NCBI GenBank assembly: GCA_002336245.1
Contig: DDDG01000019.1
Location: 43,461-107,460 of the forward strand
Origin: Flavobacteriales bacterium UBA1986
GTDB taxonomy: Bacteria; Bacteroidota; Bacteroidia; Flavobacteriales_G; Salibacteraceae
DNA: 64,000 nucleotides
Direction of reading: 5' to 3'
Numbering within the stretch: position 1 is the first letter of the stretch; each line of letters starts with the position of its first letter. Under the pieces are notes generated by a model, which worked only from the letters and a program-made list of their open reading frames with translations, had not been told where the DNA came from and made no database searches. Below are positions 1 to 11,464 of the stretch, one piece after another. The position numbers were made by a program, and so were the translations under genes.

Positions 1-408
1 AGAGAGATTGCTCCGAAAATTCAAGATCGTCCAGGTGGATACACTCGAATCATCAAAACTGGTTTTCGCCAGGGAGATGGTGCTGAGATGGCTATGATAG
101 AATTGGTTGACTTTAACGAGATCTATTCTCCAACTGAAAAGAAAACTAAGTCTCGAAGACGTCGCAAGTCTAGCGGTTCCACTGAACCAAAAGCTGCAGC
201 AGCTGTTGAGATTGCTGAAGAAGCGGAAGTTATAGTTGAAGAGACTCCTGAAGTTGTTGAAGACGTGAAAGTTGAAACTTCTCCGGAAGCTGAAGTAACT
301 GCGGAAGCAGCTCCTGAAGTGAAAGAAACAGAAGAAAAAACTGAGTCTGATGAGCCAAAAGCGTCATCTGAAAATGAGTCCGATTCAAAAGAAGAGAAGA
401 AAGACTAA
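1..408 (+). CDS. rplQ: 50S ribosomal protein L17, C-terminal part (5' end outside window)
   Basis: This is the C-terminal part of a large-subunit ribosomal protein. The reading frame is open from base 1, and the first 40 or so residues carry the L17 core signature [15 protein letters not shown] followed by [17 protein letters not shown]. An in-frame ATG at 88 lies inside this conserved core, so it is not the start. After residue ~50 the core gives way to a basic stretch (KSRRRRKSS) and then about 70 residues rich in Glu, Ala and Val ending EEKKD. Such extensions are known from Bacteroidota L17 proteins; their role is not established. The gene is followed by a strong terminator at 431-466. Confidence 0.93.
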   Translation, partial: REIAPKIQDRPGGYTRIIKTGFRQGDGAEMAMIELVDFNEIYSPTEKKTKSRRRRKSSGSTEPKAAAAVEIAEEAEVIVEETPEVVEDVKVETSPEAEVTAEAAPEVKETEEKTESDEPKASSENESDSKEEKKD

Positions 409-430
409 TTGAACATACATTTCAAAATAG

Positions 431-466
431 AAAAGGGGTTTTACGTTGAGTGAAATCCCTTTTTTT
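431..466 (+). terminator. Rho-independent terminator after rplQ
   Basis: An 11-bp stem with one G-U pair forms between 431-441 (AAAAGGGGTTT) and 453-463 (AAATCCCTTTT), with an 11-nt loop and a run of T. It ends the rplQ transcript. It overlaps the in-frame TTG at 446, which argues that carA starts at the ATG at 473. Confidence 0.8.
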
Positions 467-472
467 GTGCCT

Positions 473-2856
<2,384 letters not shown>

Positions 2857-2963
2857 TTGGGGCTCTCGGAAATGCGAAGGCAAATTTGTATTTTCGTAGC
2901 AACTGGAAATTGGACTATTGTAGGCCAATGCCTCCCCAGGACTCATTGAAAAATAGAAGGATT

Positions 2964-4247
2964 ATGGCAAATGTAGAATTGATCATCGACGGAGAAAGAC
3001 ACGAATTTCCAGTCGTTGAAGGAACGGAAAAGGAGAAGGCCATTGATATCAGTAAGTTGCGTGCGAAAACTGGTTACGTAACCTTAGACCCAGGGTATAA
3101 GAACACTGGAGCTACAATGAGCGCCATTACCTTTCTAAATGGTGAAGAGGGAATTCTTCGATACCGTGGATATTCTATTGAAGAGTTGGCCGACAGAGCG
3201 GACTTTTTGGAGGTAGCCTACTTGGTTATTTTTGGTGAATTACCAAATGAGGCCCAGTACTCAGAGTTTAAAAATGACATCAAGGTGCACACCTTGGTTC
3301 ATGAAGAGATTAAAAACATCCTCGACGGTTTTCCTTCGAACGCCCACCCAATGGGGGTTTTGAGTGCATTACTTTCCTCTTTAACTGCATTCTATCCTAA
3401 CTCATTGGATCCGAATCGTTCAGCTCATGAAGTGCATTTGAGCATCATTCGACTCCTCGCCAAGATGCCCACCTTAGCAGCTTGGTCTTACAAAAACGAA
3501 AAAGGACAACCGGTGAACTACCCCGACAATGGTCTTGACTATTGTGGGAATTTCTTGAAAATGATGTTTGCTGTTCCAACGGAGCCTTATACGGTGAACC
3601 CAGTTGTGGAAAGCGCACTCAACAAATTGTTGATTCTTCACGCGGAGCACGAACAGAATTGCTCTACTTCTACGGTAAGAATTGTAGGTTCATCACAATC
3701 GAGTTTGTATTCTTCCATCTCTGCTGGAGTAAGTGCCCTTTGGGGACCTCTTCACGGAGGTGCGAATCAAGCGGTAATTGAAATGTTGGAAAGCATTCGT
3801 CGCGATGGAGGTGATACTGAAAAGTATCTAGCCAAGGCGAAGGATAAAGAAGATCCTTTCCGCTTGATGGGCTTCGGGCACAGAGTGTACAAAAACTTTG
3901 ACCCACGCGCCCGCATCATCAAAAAGGCAGCCGACGATGTATTGGAGAACCTAGGAGTAGACGATCCAATTTTGGAGATTGCCAAGAAGCTTGAAGAAGC
4001 GGCGTTAAATGATCCTTATTTCGTGGAGCGCAAGCTTTACCCGAACGTTGATTTTTATTCTGGAATCATCTACCGTGCAATTGGAATTCCGACGCAAATG
4101 TTCACTGTAATGTTCGCGCTAGGAAGATTGCCAGGTTGGATTGCACAATGGAAAGAAATGCGTGAAAACAACGAGCCTATCGGACGTCCACGTCAGATAT
4201 ACACTGGCCACAACTTGCGTTCGTTTGTAGAGCGAGGTGATCGCTAA
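2964..4247 (+). CDS. gltA: Citrate synthase (type II)
   Basis: Citrate synthase condenses acetyl-CoA and oxaloacetate, the entry step of the TCA cycle. At 427 residues it matches the length of hexameric type II enzymes such as E. coli GltA. Catalytic residues are visible: His264 in GPLHGGAN, His306 in GFGHRVYK and Asp363 in NVDFYSG. The frame is open upstream to 2886, but MANVELIIDGE at 2964 gives the usual N-terminus and the upstream codons look non-coding. A near-consensus -7 box (TATTTTCG, 2889-2896) could drive it independently of eno. It converges with the fatty-acid oxidation operon, which supplies acetyl-CoA. Confidence 0.96.
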   Translation: MANVELIIDGERHEFPVVEGTEKEKAIDISKLRAKTGYVTLDPGYKNTGATMSAITFLNGEEGILRYRGYSIEELADRADFLEVAYLVIFGELPNEAQYSEFKNDIKVHTLVHEEIKNILDGFPSNAHPMGVLSALLSSLTAFYPNSLDPNRSAHEVHLSIIRLLAKMPTLAAWSYKNEKGQPVNYPDNGLDYCGNFLKMMFAVPTEPYTVNPVVESALNKLLILHAEHEQNCSTSTVRIVGSSQSSLYSSISAGVSALWGPLHGGANQAVIEMLESIRRDGGDTEKYLAKAKDKEDPFRLMGFGHRVYKNFDPRARIIKKAADDVLENLGVDDPILEIAKKLEEAALNDPYFVERKLYPNVDFYSGIIYRAIGIPTQMFTVMFALGRLPGWIAQWKEMRENNEPIGRPRQIYTGHNLRSFVERGDR

Positions 4248-4268
4248 AAGCTATCTACCCCAGTCTTT

Positions 4269-6059
4269 TTAATAAGCGTTGAACGCGTACTTGTCCTCTG
4301 AGATGAGCTGTTGTGCGATGATTTGACGCTTTTCCTTGACGTTGACGCTGTCCACTTTGGTGAATCGTTTGAGACCCATCAGCATCATGCGCTGCTCGTC
4401 GCCCTCGACAAAAGATAGGATTCCATCTTTCCCACTCTTTGCTATTCTGTCGGCAGCATCATACATGAAGACTTCCACCATGGCCATTTCAGAAGTGCAT
4501 GCTGCTTCCCCTTTGATGCTGACCAATTTCTCAACCCGCATTTTTAAAGATTCAGCTACATAGGTATCGATAAGCATATCGGCCACATTCATGAGAATTT
4601 CTTGTTCTTTAGCTAAAGTGGTTGCCAACTTTTGAACCGCTGCACCTGCAACGAGTAAAACCGCCTTTTTAAATCCAGTTATGTAAGATTGTGATTTCTC
4701 GAAAAGACCTTCAGGAGCGGTCCCGAAGTCGGGGATTGACATGAGTTCGTCTGCTACCTTTTGAGCGTGACTGGCAAGGTCCAGTTCACCTTTCATGGCT
4801 TTTTTCAGGAGCATTTCAACCGCCAACATGCGATTGATTTCATTGGTTCCTTCAAAAATGCGATTGATGCGTGCATCGCGATAAGCTCGGTCCATAGGAG
4901 CTTCCGCTGAATAACCCATTCCACCATAAATCTGAACTCCTTCGTCGACGACATAGTCAAGCACTTCTGAGCCATAGACTTTTAGAATGGCTGCTTCCGT
5001 TGCATACTGTTCAACACCTTTTAAGATGGAAGTTGCGTGATCTGTTCCTTGCGAATCAAGGGCACTTATTGCTTCATCAATATCATGTGAGCAACGATAC
5101 ACGGCAGATTCCATGGCATACGTTCGGATGGCCTGTTCCGCGAGCTTAAAGCGGATGGCTCCGTACTTTGAAATTGGGCGACCAAATTGCTCTCGCTGAT
5201 TTGCGTAGATGATGGATTGTGTTATGGTTCTCTTACACCCACCTAAAGCCGCTGCAGCCAACTTAACCCTCCCGAGGTTAAGAATGTTAAGCGCAATTTT
5301 AAAACCGCCCTGTCGATCTCCTAGAAGGTTTCCCGCGGGCACTTTCACATTATTGAAAAAGACCTGTCGCGTTGACGAGCCTTTGATGCCCATTTTTTTC
5401 TCTTCTGGGTTTAAGCTGAGTCCTTCGTAATCCTTTTCAAGAATGAAGGCGCTGAGGTTTGCATCGTCATCAATTTTTGCAAAGACGGTAAACACATCAG
5501 CGAAACCTGCATTCGTAATCCACATCTTTTGGCCGTTAAGGATGTAGTGCTTTCCATCTTCGGATAGCGTAGCTTTTGTTTTTGCGGAATTTGCGTCGGA
5601 CCCAGAGCTTGGTTCCGTAAGGCAATAGGCTCCTTTCCATTCGCCTGAGGCTAGCTTCGGAATGTATTTCTTTTTCTGTTCCTTGTTCCCGTAGTATAAA
5701 ATAGGAAGTGTTCCGATTCCGGTGTGAGCTGCGAAGGCAACGGCGAAGGAGTGACCGGAACCCATTACTTCTGCTGTGAGCATCGAGGTTACGAAGTCTT
5801 TTCCAAAACCTCCATATTCTTCGGGAACCTTAATTCCTAGAAGCCCTAGTTCGCCCGCCTTTTCAAGAAGTGATGGCATCAATCCCTCTTCAAGAGAGTC
5901 GATTCGGTCGTGGTTTGGATTTACTTCTTGTTCTAGGAAATCTCTGCACGAAGCAGCAATCATTTGCTGTTCTTCTGAATATTCCTCAGGAATGAACATC
6001 GAAGTTGCATCGGCATCCTTAATGATAAATTCACCTCCTTTTAAATTCTTTGATTCCAT
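4269..6059 (-). CDS. fadE: Acyl-CoA dehydrogenase (FadE-like, long form)
   Basis: This flavoprotein catalyses the first step of beta-oxidation, making trans-2-enoyl-CoA. The 596 residues comprise the acyl-CoA dehydrogenase N-terminal, middle (AYCLTEPSSGSDA) and C-terminal domains, then a further ~170-residue extension like that of very-long-chain enzymes and Bacillus FadE (about 594 aa). The likely catalytic base is the Glu in RIFEGTNEI; YGGMGYSAE precedes it. It is the last gene of a minus-strand operon, 18 nt after the thiolase gene. Its size and order match the B. subtilis fadN-fadA-fadE operon. Chain-length preference cannot be read from sequence. Confidence 0.9.
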   Translation of the reverse strand: MESKNLKGGEFIIKDADATSMFIPEEYSEEQQMIAASCRDFLEQEVNPNHDRIDSLEEGLMPSLLEKAGELGLLGIKVPEEYGGFGKDFVTSMLTAEVMGSGHSFAVAFAAHTGIGTLPILYYGNKEQKKKYIPKLASGEWKGAYCLTEPSSGSDANSAKTKATLSEDGKHYILNGQKMWITNAGFADVFTVFAKIDDDANLSAFILEKDYEGLSLNPEEKKMGIKGSSTRQVFFNNVKVPAGNLLGDRQGGFKIALNILNLGRVKLAAAALGGCKRTITQSIIYANQREQFGRPISKYGAIRFKLAEQAIRTYAMESAVYRCSHDIDEAISALDSQGTDHATSILKGVEQYATEAAILKVYGSEVLDYVVDEGVQIYGGMGYSAEAPMDRAYRDARINRIFEGTNEINRMLAVEMLLKKAMKGELDLASHAQKVADELMSIPDFGTAPEGLFEKSQSYITGFKKAVLLVAGAAVQKLATTLAKEQEILMNVADMLIDTYVAESLKMRVEKLVSIKGEAACTSEMAMVEVFMYDAADRIAKSGKDGILSFVEGDEQRMMLMGLKRFTKVDSVNVKEKRQIIAQQLISEDKYAFNAY

Positions 6060-6077
6060 GGTTCTAATGATTTTGAT

Positions 6078-7253
6078 CTAAATAATTTCGAAAATACCTG
6101 CTGCTCCTTGGCCTGAACCCACACACATGGTGACCATGCCATATTTCTGTTTGCGCTTCTTCATGGCGTAAATCAGTTGGGTGGTGAGCTTCGCTCCAGT
6201 GCATCCCAATGGGTGCCCTAAAGAAATTGCTCCACCATTTGGATTCACGATTTCTGGGTTCATACCCAATTCTCGAATTACGGCAAGGGATTGAGAAGCG
6301 AAGGCTTCGTTGAGCTCAATCATTTCCAGATCTTGCAATTTCATCCCAGCAATTTTCAAAGCCTTCGGAACAGCCTTAACTGGCCCGATGCCCATAATTC
6401 TTGGAGGAACTCCCATGGCCGCATAGGCTTTCATTTGAGCCAATGGCTCTACGCCCAATTGCTTCAACATTTTTTCACTCACCACAAGAACAAAGGCAGC
6501 ACCGTCGCTTGTTTGAGATGAGTTTCCTGCGGTCACAGAACCTTTGGCGTCAAAAACGGGTCTTAGCCTAGCTAGGGCAGTTGGATTTGTGTCTCGTCGC
6601 GGACCTTCATCCACTTGAGCGGTCCAACTGCGTTCACTAGGCTTGCCAGATGTATCTAAAAAGTTTTCTCGAACTGTAATCGGAACAATCTCATCTGAAA
6701 AATGCCCTCTATCGATTGCGGCAACGGCTTTTTCATGACTCCTTAGAGCAAAGGCATCTTGATCTACGCGATTAACATTGTATTCTTTGGCAACTGCTTC
6801 GGCAGTTAAGCCCATGCCCCAATACCAATCAGGAGTTGTGGCAGAGACATCTAAATTTGGCACAATTCTCCAGCCACCCATTGGCATAGACGACATGCTT
6901 TCAACGCCTCCTGCAATGATGCAATCGGCCTGGCCTGCGTGTATTTTGGCAGCGGCGATTGAAATGGTTTCCATACCCGATGCGCAATATCTGTTTACAG
7001 TCATGCCTGGAACTTTGTCGGTGTTCAGACTCATGAGTGAAATCATTCGACCTACGTTCAAACCTTGCTCCGCCTCAGGGGTGGCGTTCCCAACAATTAC
7101 GTCGTCGATGTCTTCCTTATCTAAGTTTGGAACCTCAGCCAAAAGGCCGTGAATTACCTCCTTCGCCAAATCATCTGGACGAGTAAATCTGAAAAATCCT
7201 TTTTTCGATTTCCCTACTGCAGATCTCTTTGCTGCTATGATGTATGCATTCAT
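6078..7253 (-). CDS. fadA: Acetyl-CoA C-acyltransferase (3-ketoacyl-CoA thiolase)
   Basis: The enzyme cleaves 3-ketoacyl-CoA with CoA, releasing acetyl-CoA and a shortened acyl-CoA. It has 391 residues, normal for degradative thiolases. The nucleophile Cys90 lies in [10 protein letters not shown], His347 in [10 protein letters not shown] and the second Cys377 in MCVGSGQGA. It lies 12 nt downstream of fadN and 18 nt upstream of the acyl-CoA dehydrogenase gene. In this context it is a beta-oxidation thiolase rather than a biosynthetic acetoacetyl-CoA thiolase, although sequence alone does not fully exclude the latter. Confidence 0.93.
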   Translation of the reverse strand: MNAYIIAAKRSAVGKSKKGFFRFTRPDDLAKEVIHGLLAEVPNLDKEDIDDVIVGNATPEAEQGLNVGRMISLMSLNTDKVPGMTVNRYCASGMETISIAAAKIHAGQADCIIAGGVESMSSMPMGGWRIVPNLDVSATTPDWYWGMGLTAEAVAKEYNVNRVDQDAFALRSHEKAVAAIDRGHFSDEIVPITVRENFLDTSGKPSERSWTAQVDEGPRRDTNPTALARLRPVFDAKGSVTAGNSSQTSDGAAFVLVVSEKMLKQLGVEPLAQMKAYAAMGVPPRIMGIGPVKAVPKALKIAGMKLQDLEMIELNEAFASQSLAVIRELGMNPEIVNPNGGAISLGHPLGCTGAKLTTQLIYAMKKRKQKYGMVTMCVGSGQGAAGIFEII

Positions 7254-7265
7254 CTGTCTAGTGCT

Positions 7266-9665
7266 TTAGTTTCTTAAAATCTTTCCTGTTTTGATCAAGG
7301 ACTGCATACGTTCCAGTGTTTTCCGTTCCATGCAGAGTTCCAGGAATTTTTTACGTTCGAGTTGAAGTAGGTAATCCTCGCTTACTTCGGTGGGTTCCGA
7401 CAGGTCACCTCCACTCATTACGAAGCCCAATTTTTCTGATATTTTCTTATCGTGTTCTGAGATATAATTCCCTGAATACATGGTGTTTGCTCCAATGTAT
7501 ACCAGTCCCATTGCTTCTTTCCCAAGAACCGTGATGTCGGTTCGTTTTATCGGACGTTTGTATCCTTTCTCCCAAAGAGCCAATGCTTGACGCTTGGCAT
7601 GTGCAAGTTGGTCTGCTCTGTTGACGACCCACTCATCAATTCCCCTTCTGAGATAGCCAAGTTCAAAAGCTTCTTCTGCTGAAGTTGCAACTTGAGCTTG
7701 ACCGATGGTTAAGAAGCGTTTTCTAAAGGTGTTTGTACGAATGTCTCCTTCCTTCATTTCGTCGGAGAGACGAACGGTGAACTCTTTCGTTCCCGCACCG
7801 CCTGGAATGATGCCTACGCCAAATTCCACCAGTCCGATGTATAATTCGGCATGAGCAACAACCTTGTCGGCATGCAAACACATCTCAGCGCCACCGCCTA
7901 AACAAAGGTTGTGCGGGGCAACTACTACAGGGATGTCGGAGTAACGCAAGCGCATCACCGTATTTTGGAAAGATCGGACAGCCATGTCGAGTTCTTCCAT
8001 TTCCTGCTCAGCGGCCATCATGAAGATCATACCCACATTGGCACCTGCGGTGAAAGCATCACCCTCGTTGTAAATGACGAGACCTTTGTAATCGGCTTCT
8101 GCCATATCGATGGCTTTGTTCAAGCCACCAATGATTCCTGCACCAATCGTATTCATCTTAGAGTGGAATTCTATGTTTAGAATTCCGTCACCCAAATCGA
8201 ATATTGAGCATTCTTCGTTTTTCCAAATCACATGATCGGCTCGGAGTACAGCTAGACTAAGCGCTTGAGCTCCCGGTATAGCTGTGTATTCTAAACTAGA
8301 AACAGTTAAGAACTGCGCTTCTCCATTCTCTACTCTGTAAAAGCTTTCAATGTTCGACTTGTCAATTTTCTCAAGCCATTCAGGAATCTGCTTTCCTGCT
8401 TCTTTGAGATCTGCGATTACTTCCTTCAAACCAACGGCATCCCATGTCTCGAAAGGACCGGATTTCCATCCGAATCCGGCCTTTATCGCATCGTCAATTT
8501 GATATACGTTGTCCGCAATTTCTGGAATTCTGTTCGAGATGTATGCGAAAATGTCGATCCAAGTTTTTTTCGTGAACTCACCCGCGGCGTCTTTGGCATT
8601 GTAAAGTGATTTAATGCGGTCGAGGTGATGCTCAAAAGGACGGAGTGCTTCCAAACTCGCGAACTTAGTTTTCTGCTGCTCTTCGTATTCCTTGGTTTCG
8701 AGGTTGAGGGCGAGAATTTTTGATCCATCCTCCGATTTTACTTTTTGATAAAAGCCCTTTCCGCTTTTACTTCCCAAGGCTCCTTCAGAAATTAAGTGTT
8801 CTACATAGTCAGGTACTTTAAATCCGTCGATGGATTCGTCGTTTGGACATGTTGCTTCAATGCCTTTCGCTACTCGAACCAGCGTATCGATTCCTACAAC
8901 ATCGGAAGTTCGAAAGGTGGCCGATTTTGCCCGACCAATGAGTGGGCCCGTAAGCTTGTCAACGTCCGTTACACTCATTCCCATGGCTTGAGAATGTCTG
9001 AATATTGATAGAATGGCATAGATGGCGACTCGATTGGCAATGAAGCCTGGAGTGTCTTTACAGAGAATGGTTTTTTTACCTAGAAATCTACCGCCATAGT
9101 GCATCATAAAGTCAATGCTTTCTGGACTTGTTTCTGGTCCTGGAATAATCTCCAAAAGGCTCAGGTAACGAGGCGGATTAAAAAAGTGAGATCCGAAAAA
9201 ATTCTTTTTGAAATCGTCTGATCTACCTTCCGCCAAAAGATGAATTGGTATTCCTGAAGTATTGGTTGTGATCAAACTTCCAGCTTGACGAAGAGGCTCG
9301 ATTTTTTCGAAAAGGCCCTTTTTAATGTTGAGGTCTTCAATGATTGCCTCTATGACCCAATCGCAATCTTTAATAGATCCAAGATCCTCATCGAAATTGC
9401 CGGTAGTGATGCGTTTTGCGAATTCCTTGGAATAGATAGGTGAGGGGTTCGACTTTAAAGCTGATTGAAGCGCTTCGTCTACAATTCTATTGCGAACCTT
9501 CTTTGAAGTCAATTCCAAACCGGCTGCCTTTTCTTTCTCGTTCAGTTCTCTTGGCGAAATGTCAAGGAGTAAAACTTCATGTCCGGTATTGGCAAAGTGG
9601 CAAGCTATACGAGAGCCCATCACGCCGCTCCCAAGAACGGCTACCTTATTTATCTGTCTTCTCAT
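7266..9665 (-). CDS. fadN: 3-hydroxyacyl-CoA dehydrogenase / enoyl-CoA hydratase (FadN type)
   Basis: This bifunctional protein does the hydration and NAD-dependent dehydrogenation steps of beta-oxidation. The 799 residues begin with a Rossmann fold (VAVLGSGVMGSRIACHFA, residues ~8-25) and the 3-hydroxyacyl-CoA dehydrogenase domains; a crotonase-type hydratase domain follows from about residue 480 (NLCLGGGAEMCLHAD, GVGIIPGGAGTKEF). Dehydrogenase first and hydratase second is the reverse of E. coli FadB and matches Bacillus FadN. The start overlaps the end of the marR gene by 20 nt, implying cotranscription and control by that regulator. Confidence 0.92.
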   Translation of the reverse strand: MRRQINKVAVLGSGVMGSRIACHFANTGHEVLLLDISPRELNEKEKAAGLELTSKKVRNRIVDEALQSALKSNPSPIYSKEFAKRITTGNFDEDLGSIKDCDWVIEAIIEDLNIKKGLFEKIEPLRQAGSLITTNTSGIPIHLLAEGRSDDFKKNFFGSHFFNPPRYLSLLEIIPGPETSPESIDFMMHYGGRFLGKKTILCKDTPGFIANRVAIYAILSIFRHSQAMGMSVTDVDKLTGPLIGRAKSATFRTSDVVGIDTLVRVAKGIEATCPNDESIDGFKVPDYVEHLISEGALGSKSGKGFYQKVKSEDGSKILALNLETKEYEEQQKTKFASLEALRPFEHHLDRIKSLYNAKDAAGEFTKKTWIDIFAYISNRIPEIADNVYQIDDAIKAGFGWKSGPFETWDAVGLKEVIADLKEAGKQIPEWLEKIDKSNIESFYRVENGEAQFLTVSSLEYTAIPGAQALSLAVLRADHVIWKNEECSIFDLGDGILNIEFHSKMNTIGAGIIGGLNKAIDMAEADYKGLVIYNEGDAFTAGANVGMIFMMAAEQEMEELDMAVRSFQNTVMRLRYSDIPVVVAPHNLCLGGGAEMCLHADKVVAHAELYIGLVEFGVGIIPGGAGTKEFTVRLSDEMKEGDIRTNTFRKRFLTIGQAQVATSAEEAFELGYLRRGIDEWVVNRADQLAHAKRQALALWEKGYKRPIKRTDITVLGKEAMGLVYIGANTMYSGNYISEHDKKISEKLGFVMSGGDLSEPTEVSEDYLLQLERKKFLELCMERKTLERMQSLIKTGKILRN

Positions 9666-10101
9666 TTTGGAAGAATGTTTCGGTGGATAATATTTCGTTG
9701 ATTTTGTGCATGCTCTTCAAAAAACTGTCAAATCGTTTTTCGCCCATGCTGGAACGGAGGTGTTCGTTGAATTGAACCACGGTGTTTTTAGCCAATTCTC
9801 GACTTTCACGTCCGAACTTGGTAAGATGAATGAAGACTCTACGTCCATCATCTTTACATGGCCTTCTTTCTATTAGGCCTTTTTCCTCCATGTTTCGAAT
9901 CGTTCTGCTCAAGCTTGTGGATTCCATTCCTAGCTTAGGTCCCAATGAAGTTGAAGGACTGCCTTGCTCTAAGTCTACATTCAATAGAATGTGCCCGAAA
10001 GCCATTGAGCCTCCGTACTTCGTCGCCTCCGCGTTGTATATGCGACTCACGTGGTGCCATGCCCACTTGATCGGAAAGTCTAAAGTCTCTTCTGGTTTCA
10101 C
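9646..10101 (-). CDS. MarR-family transcriptional regulator of the fad operon
   Basis: This is a 151-residue winged-helix regulator. The recognition region (PKLGMESTSLSRTIRNMEEKG) and wing (RRPCKDDGRRVFIHLT) are typical of MarR proteins, which bind palindromes as dimers and often release DNA on binding a small ligand. It is the first gene of the marR-fadN-fadA-fadE operon, so the natural inference is a fatty-acid or acyl-CoA responsive repressor. The start codon is GTG; no ATG or TTG is available upstream in this frame before the palindrome. A perfect 18-bp palindrome lies 22 bp upstream of the start and probably is its own operator. Confidence 0.88.
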   Translation of the reverse strand: MKPEETLDFPIKWAWHHVSRIYNAEATKYGGSMAFGHILLNVDLEQGSPSTSLGPKLGMESTSLSRTIRNMEEKGLIERRPCKDDGRRVFIHLTKFGRESRELAKNTVVQFNEHLRSSMGEKRFDSFLKSMHKINEILSTETFFQNEKTDK

Positions 10102-10122
10102 AGCTTCAATGTAAGAAAAAAA

Positions 10123-10140
10123 TACTATGCATGCATAGTA
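10123..10140. promoter_or_regulatory. Perfect 18-bp palindrome, likely MarR operator
   Basis: The sequence TACTATGCATGCATAGTA is a perfect palindrome between the divergent marR-fad operon and the Asp-box gene at 10196. A -7-like box on the minus strand (TATTTTTT, 10124 to 10117) overlaps its edge, so a bound dimer would cover the fad promoter spacer. A second short palindrome, TTACGTAA, follows at 10143-10150. Operator function is inferred from position and symmetry. Confidence 0.75.
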
Positions 10141-10195
10141 AGTTACGTAAGAACATCGAAAATGTTTTAATTCGACCTCTCAAGCAATTCAAATT

Positions 10196-11464
10196 ATGCG
10201 CCTAAGTACATTCTTGTTCTTCCTCCTCTCTCTCTCTTGCTTCAATTTGGTTGGGCAATCTGAATTTGAGAATGTGAAGATCACCGGTGCGAACGATCCC
10301 AATGAGCCAAGCATTGCAATTCACCCACAGAAAGAACGGTGGATGGCTGTAGGTGTGAATCTTAATCGAGTGTACATCTCAAAGAACGGCGGGAAGAAGT
10401 GGAAGAAGAAGGTGATGCATTCCGATTTCGGCGTATGGGGAGACCCTGTAATGCACATTTCTGAGACGGGTCGCATTTATTATTTCCATCTATCGAATCC
10501 TGAAATCGGGAATTGGATTGATCGCATCGTATGTCAGTATTCAGACGACAAAGGCAAGACCTGGACGCCAGGGAGTTTCACGGGATTGAATGGCGAAAAG
10601 GCACAAGACAAACACTGGGTAGCTTCTAGAGGCGATACTTTGGTTTTAACCTGGACTCAGTTCGACAAGTACGGGTCGCGCGAAGCCTCAGATTCCTCCA
10701 ACATTTACTTTTCAAGCAGCATAGATGCAGGCGAAACTTGGAGTGACGCCATTCGTATTAATCAGGTGAGTGGTGATTGCGTTGACAGTTCTAATACAAC
10801 AGAAGGGGCAGTTCCGGCATTTGGTAATGAAGGAGAGATTTATGTCTCTTGGGCTGGTCCGGCTGGTTTGCGTTTTGACAAAAGTTTGGACGGCGGCAAG
10901 ACTTGGTTAAAGAATGATGTTCTAATCGATGAAAACTATACAGGTTGGAACTATTCAATTCCTGGAATCTACAGAACGAATGGAATGCCGATTACCCTTG
11001 TCGACCAATCGGATGGCCCTAATCGAGGGACCATTTATGTTTGTTGGTCGGATCAAAGAAATGGTGCTGAGAATACGGATGTCTTTCTTTCCAATTCGAA
11101 AGATAAGGGAGCGACGTGGTCGGAAGCTGTGCGAGTAAATGACGACAGCACAAATCGTCAGCAGTTTTTATGTTGGATGTCCATTCATCCAGAAACGGGA
11201 GCATTGTACAGCGTTTTCTACGATCGAAGAAACTACTCCGACTTTCAAACAGATGTTTATCTAGCCTATTCTAAGGATGGAGCAGATTCATTTTCCAATC
11301 TGCGAATCAGCGAAAAGCCATTTGTGCCAAAGCAGCGAGTTTTCTTCGGTGACTATACCAATATTGCCGTCAGTGGCAATAGTCTTCGTCCTGTTTGGGC
11401 TAGAATGGATGGAGGTTCAACAAGTGTTTGGACCGCACTCATCGACCTGCGCAAATTGCCTTAG
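10196..11464 (+). CDS. Secreted Asp-box (BNR repeat) beta-propeller protein, sialidase-like fold
   Basis: The 422-residue protein begins with a clear signal peptide (cleavage near LVGQ-SEF) and carries at least five Asp-box motifs of the form SxDxGxTW: SKNGGKKW, SDDKGKTW, SIDAGETW, SLDGGKTW and SKDKGATW. These mark a six-bladed propeller of the sialidase superfamily. I see no clear catalytic arginine triad or Asp/Tyr-Glu pattern, so sialidase activity is not claimed. There is no T9SS sorting domain at the C-terminus, so it is probably periplasmic or released. It shares its upstream region, with the MarR palindrome, with the fad operon and ends in a 4-nt overlap with the convergent gene. Confidence 0.75.
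   Translation: MRLSTFLFFLLSLSCFNLVGQSEFENVKITGANDPNEPSIAIHPQKERWMAVGVNLNRVYISKNGGKKWKKKVMHSDFGVWGDPVMHISETGRIYYFHLSNPEIGNWIDRIVCQYSDDKGKTWTPGSFTGLNGEKAQDKHWVASRGDTLVLTWTQFDKYGSREASDSSNIYFSSSIDAGETWSDAIRINQVSGDCVDSSNTTEGAVPAFGNEGEIYVSWAGPAGLRFDKSLDGGKTWLKNDVLIDENYTGWNYSIPGIYRTNGMPITLVDQSDGPNRGTIYVCWSDQRNGAENTDVFLSNSKDKGATWSEAVRVNDDSTNRQQFLCWMSIHPETGALYSVFYDRRNYSDFQTDVYLAYSKDGADSFSNLRISEKPFVPKQRVFFGDYTNIAVSGNSLRPVWARMDGGSTSVWTALIDLRKLP

Noticed and set aside
446..472. Extended carA start at TTG 446
   Set aside because: It lies in the 3' part of the rplQ terminator hairpin, and ATG 473 gives a normal CarA N-terminus.
2886..2963. Longer citrate synthase from 2886
   Set aside because: The added residues do not look like the family, and a -7-like box overlaps this region; the protein from 2964 has the usual 427 residues.
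7911..8180. Plus-strand frame inside fadN
   Set aside because: It is antisense to a conserved enzyme domain, has no recognisable protein features and no start signal; typical shadow frame.
10196..11464. Functional sialidase
   Set aside because: Asp-boxes define the fold, but the catalytic arginines and nucleophile pair could not be identified, so only the fold is called.
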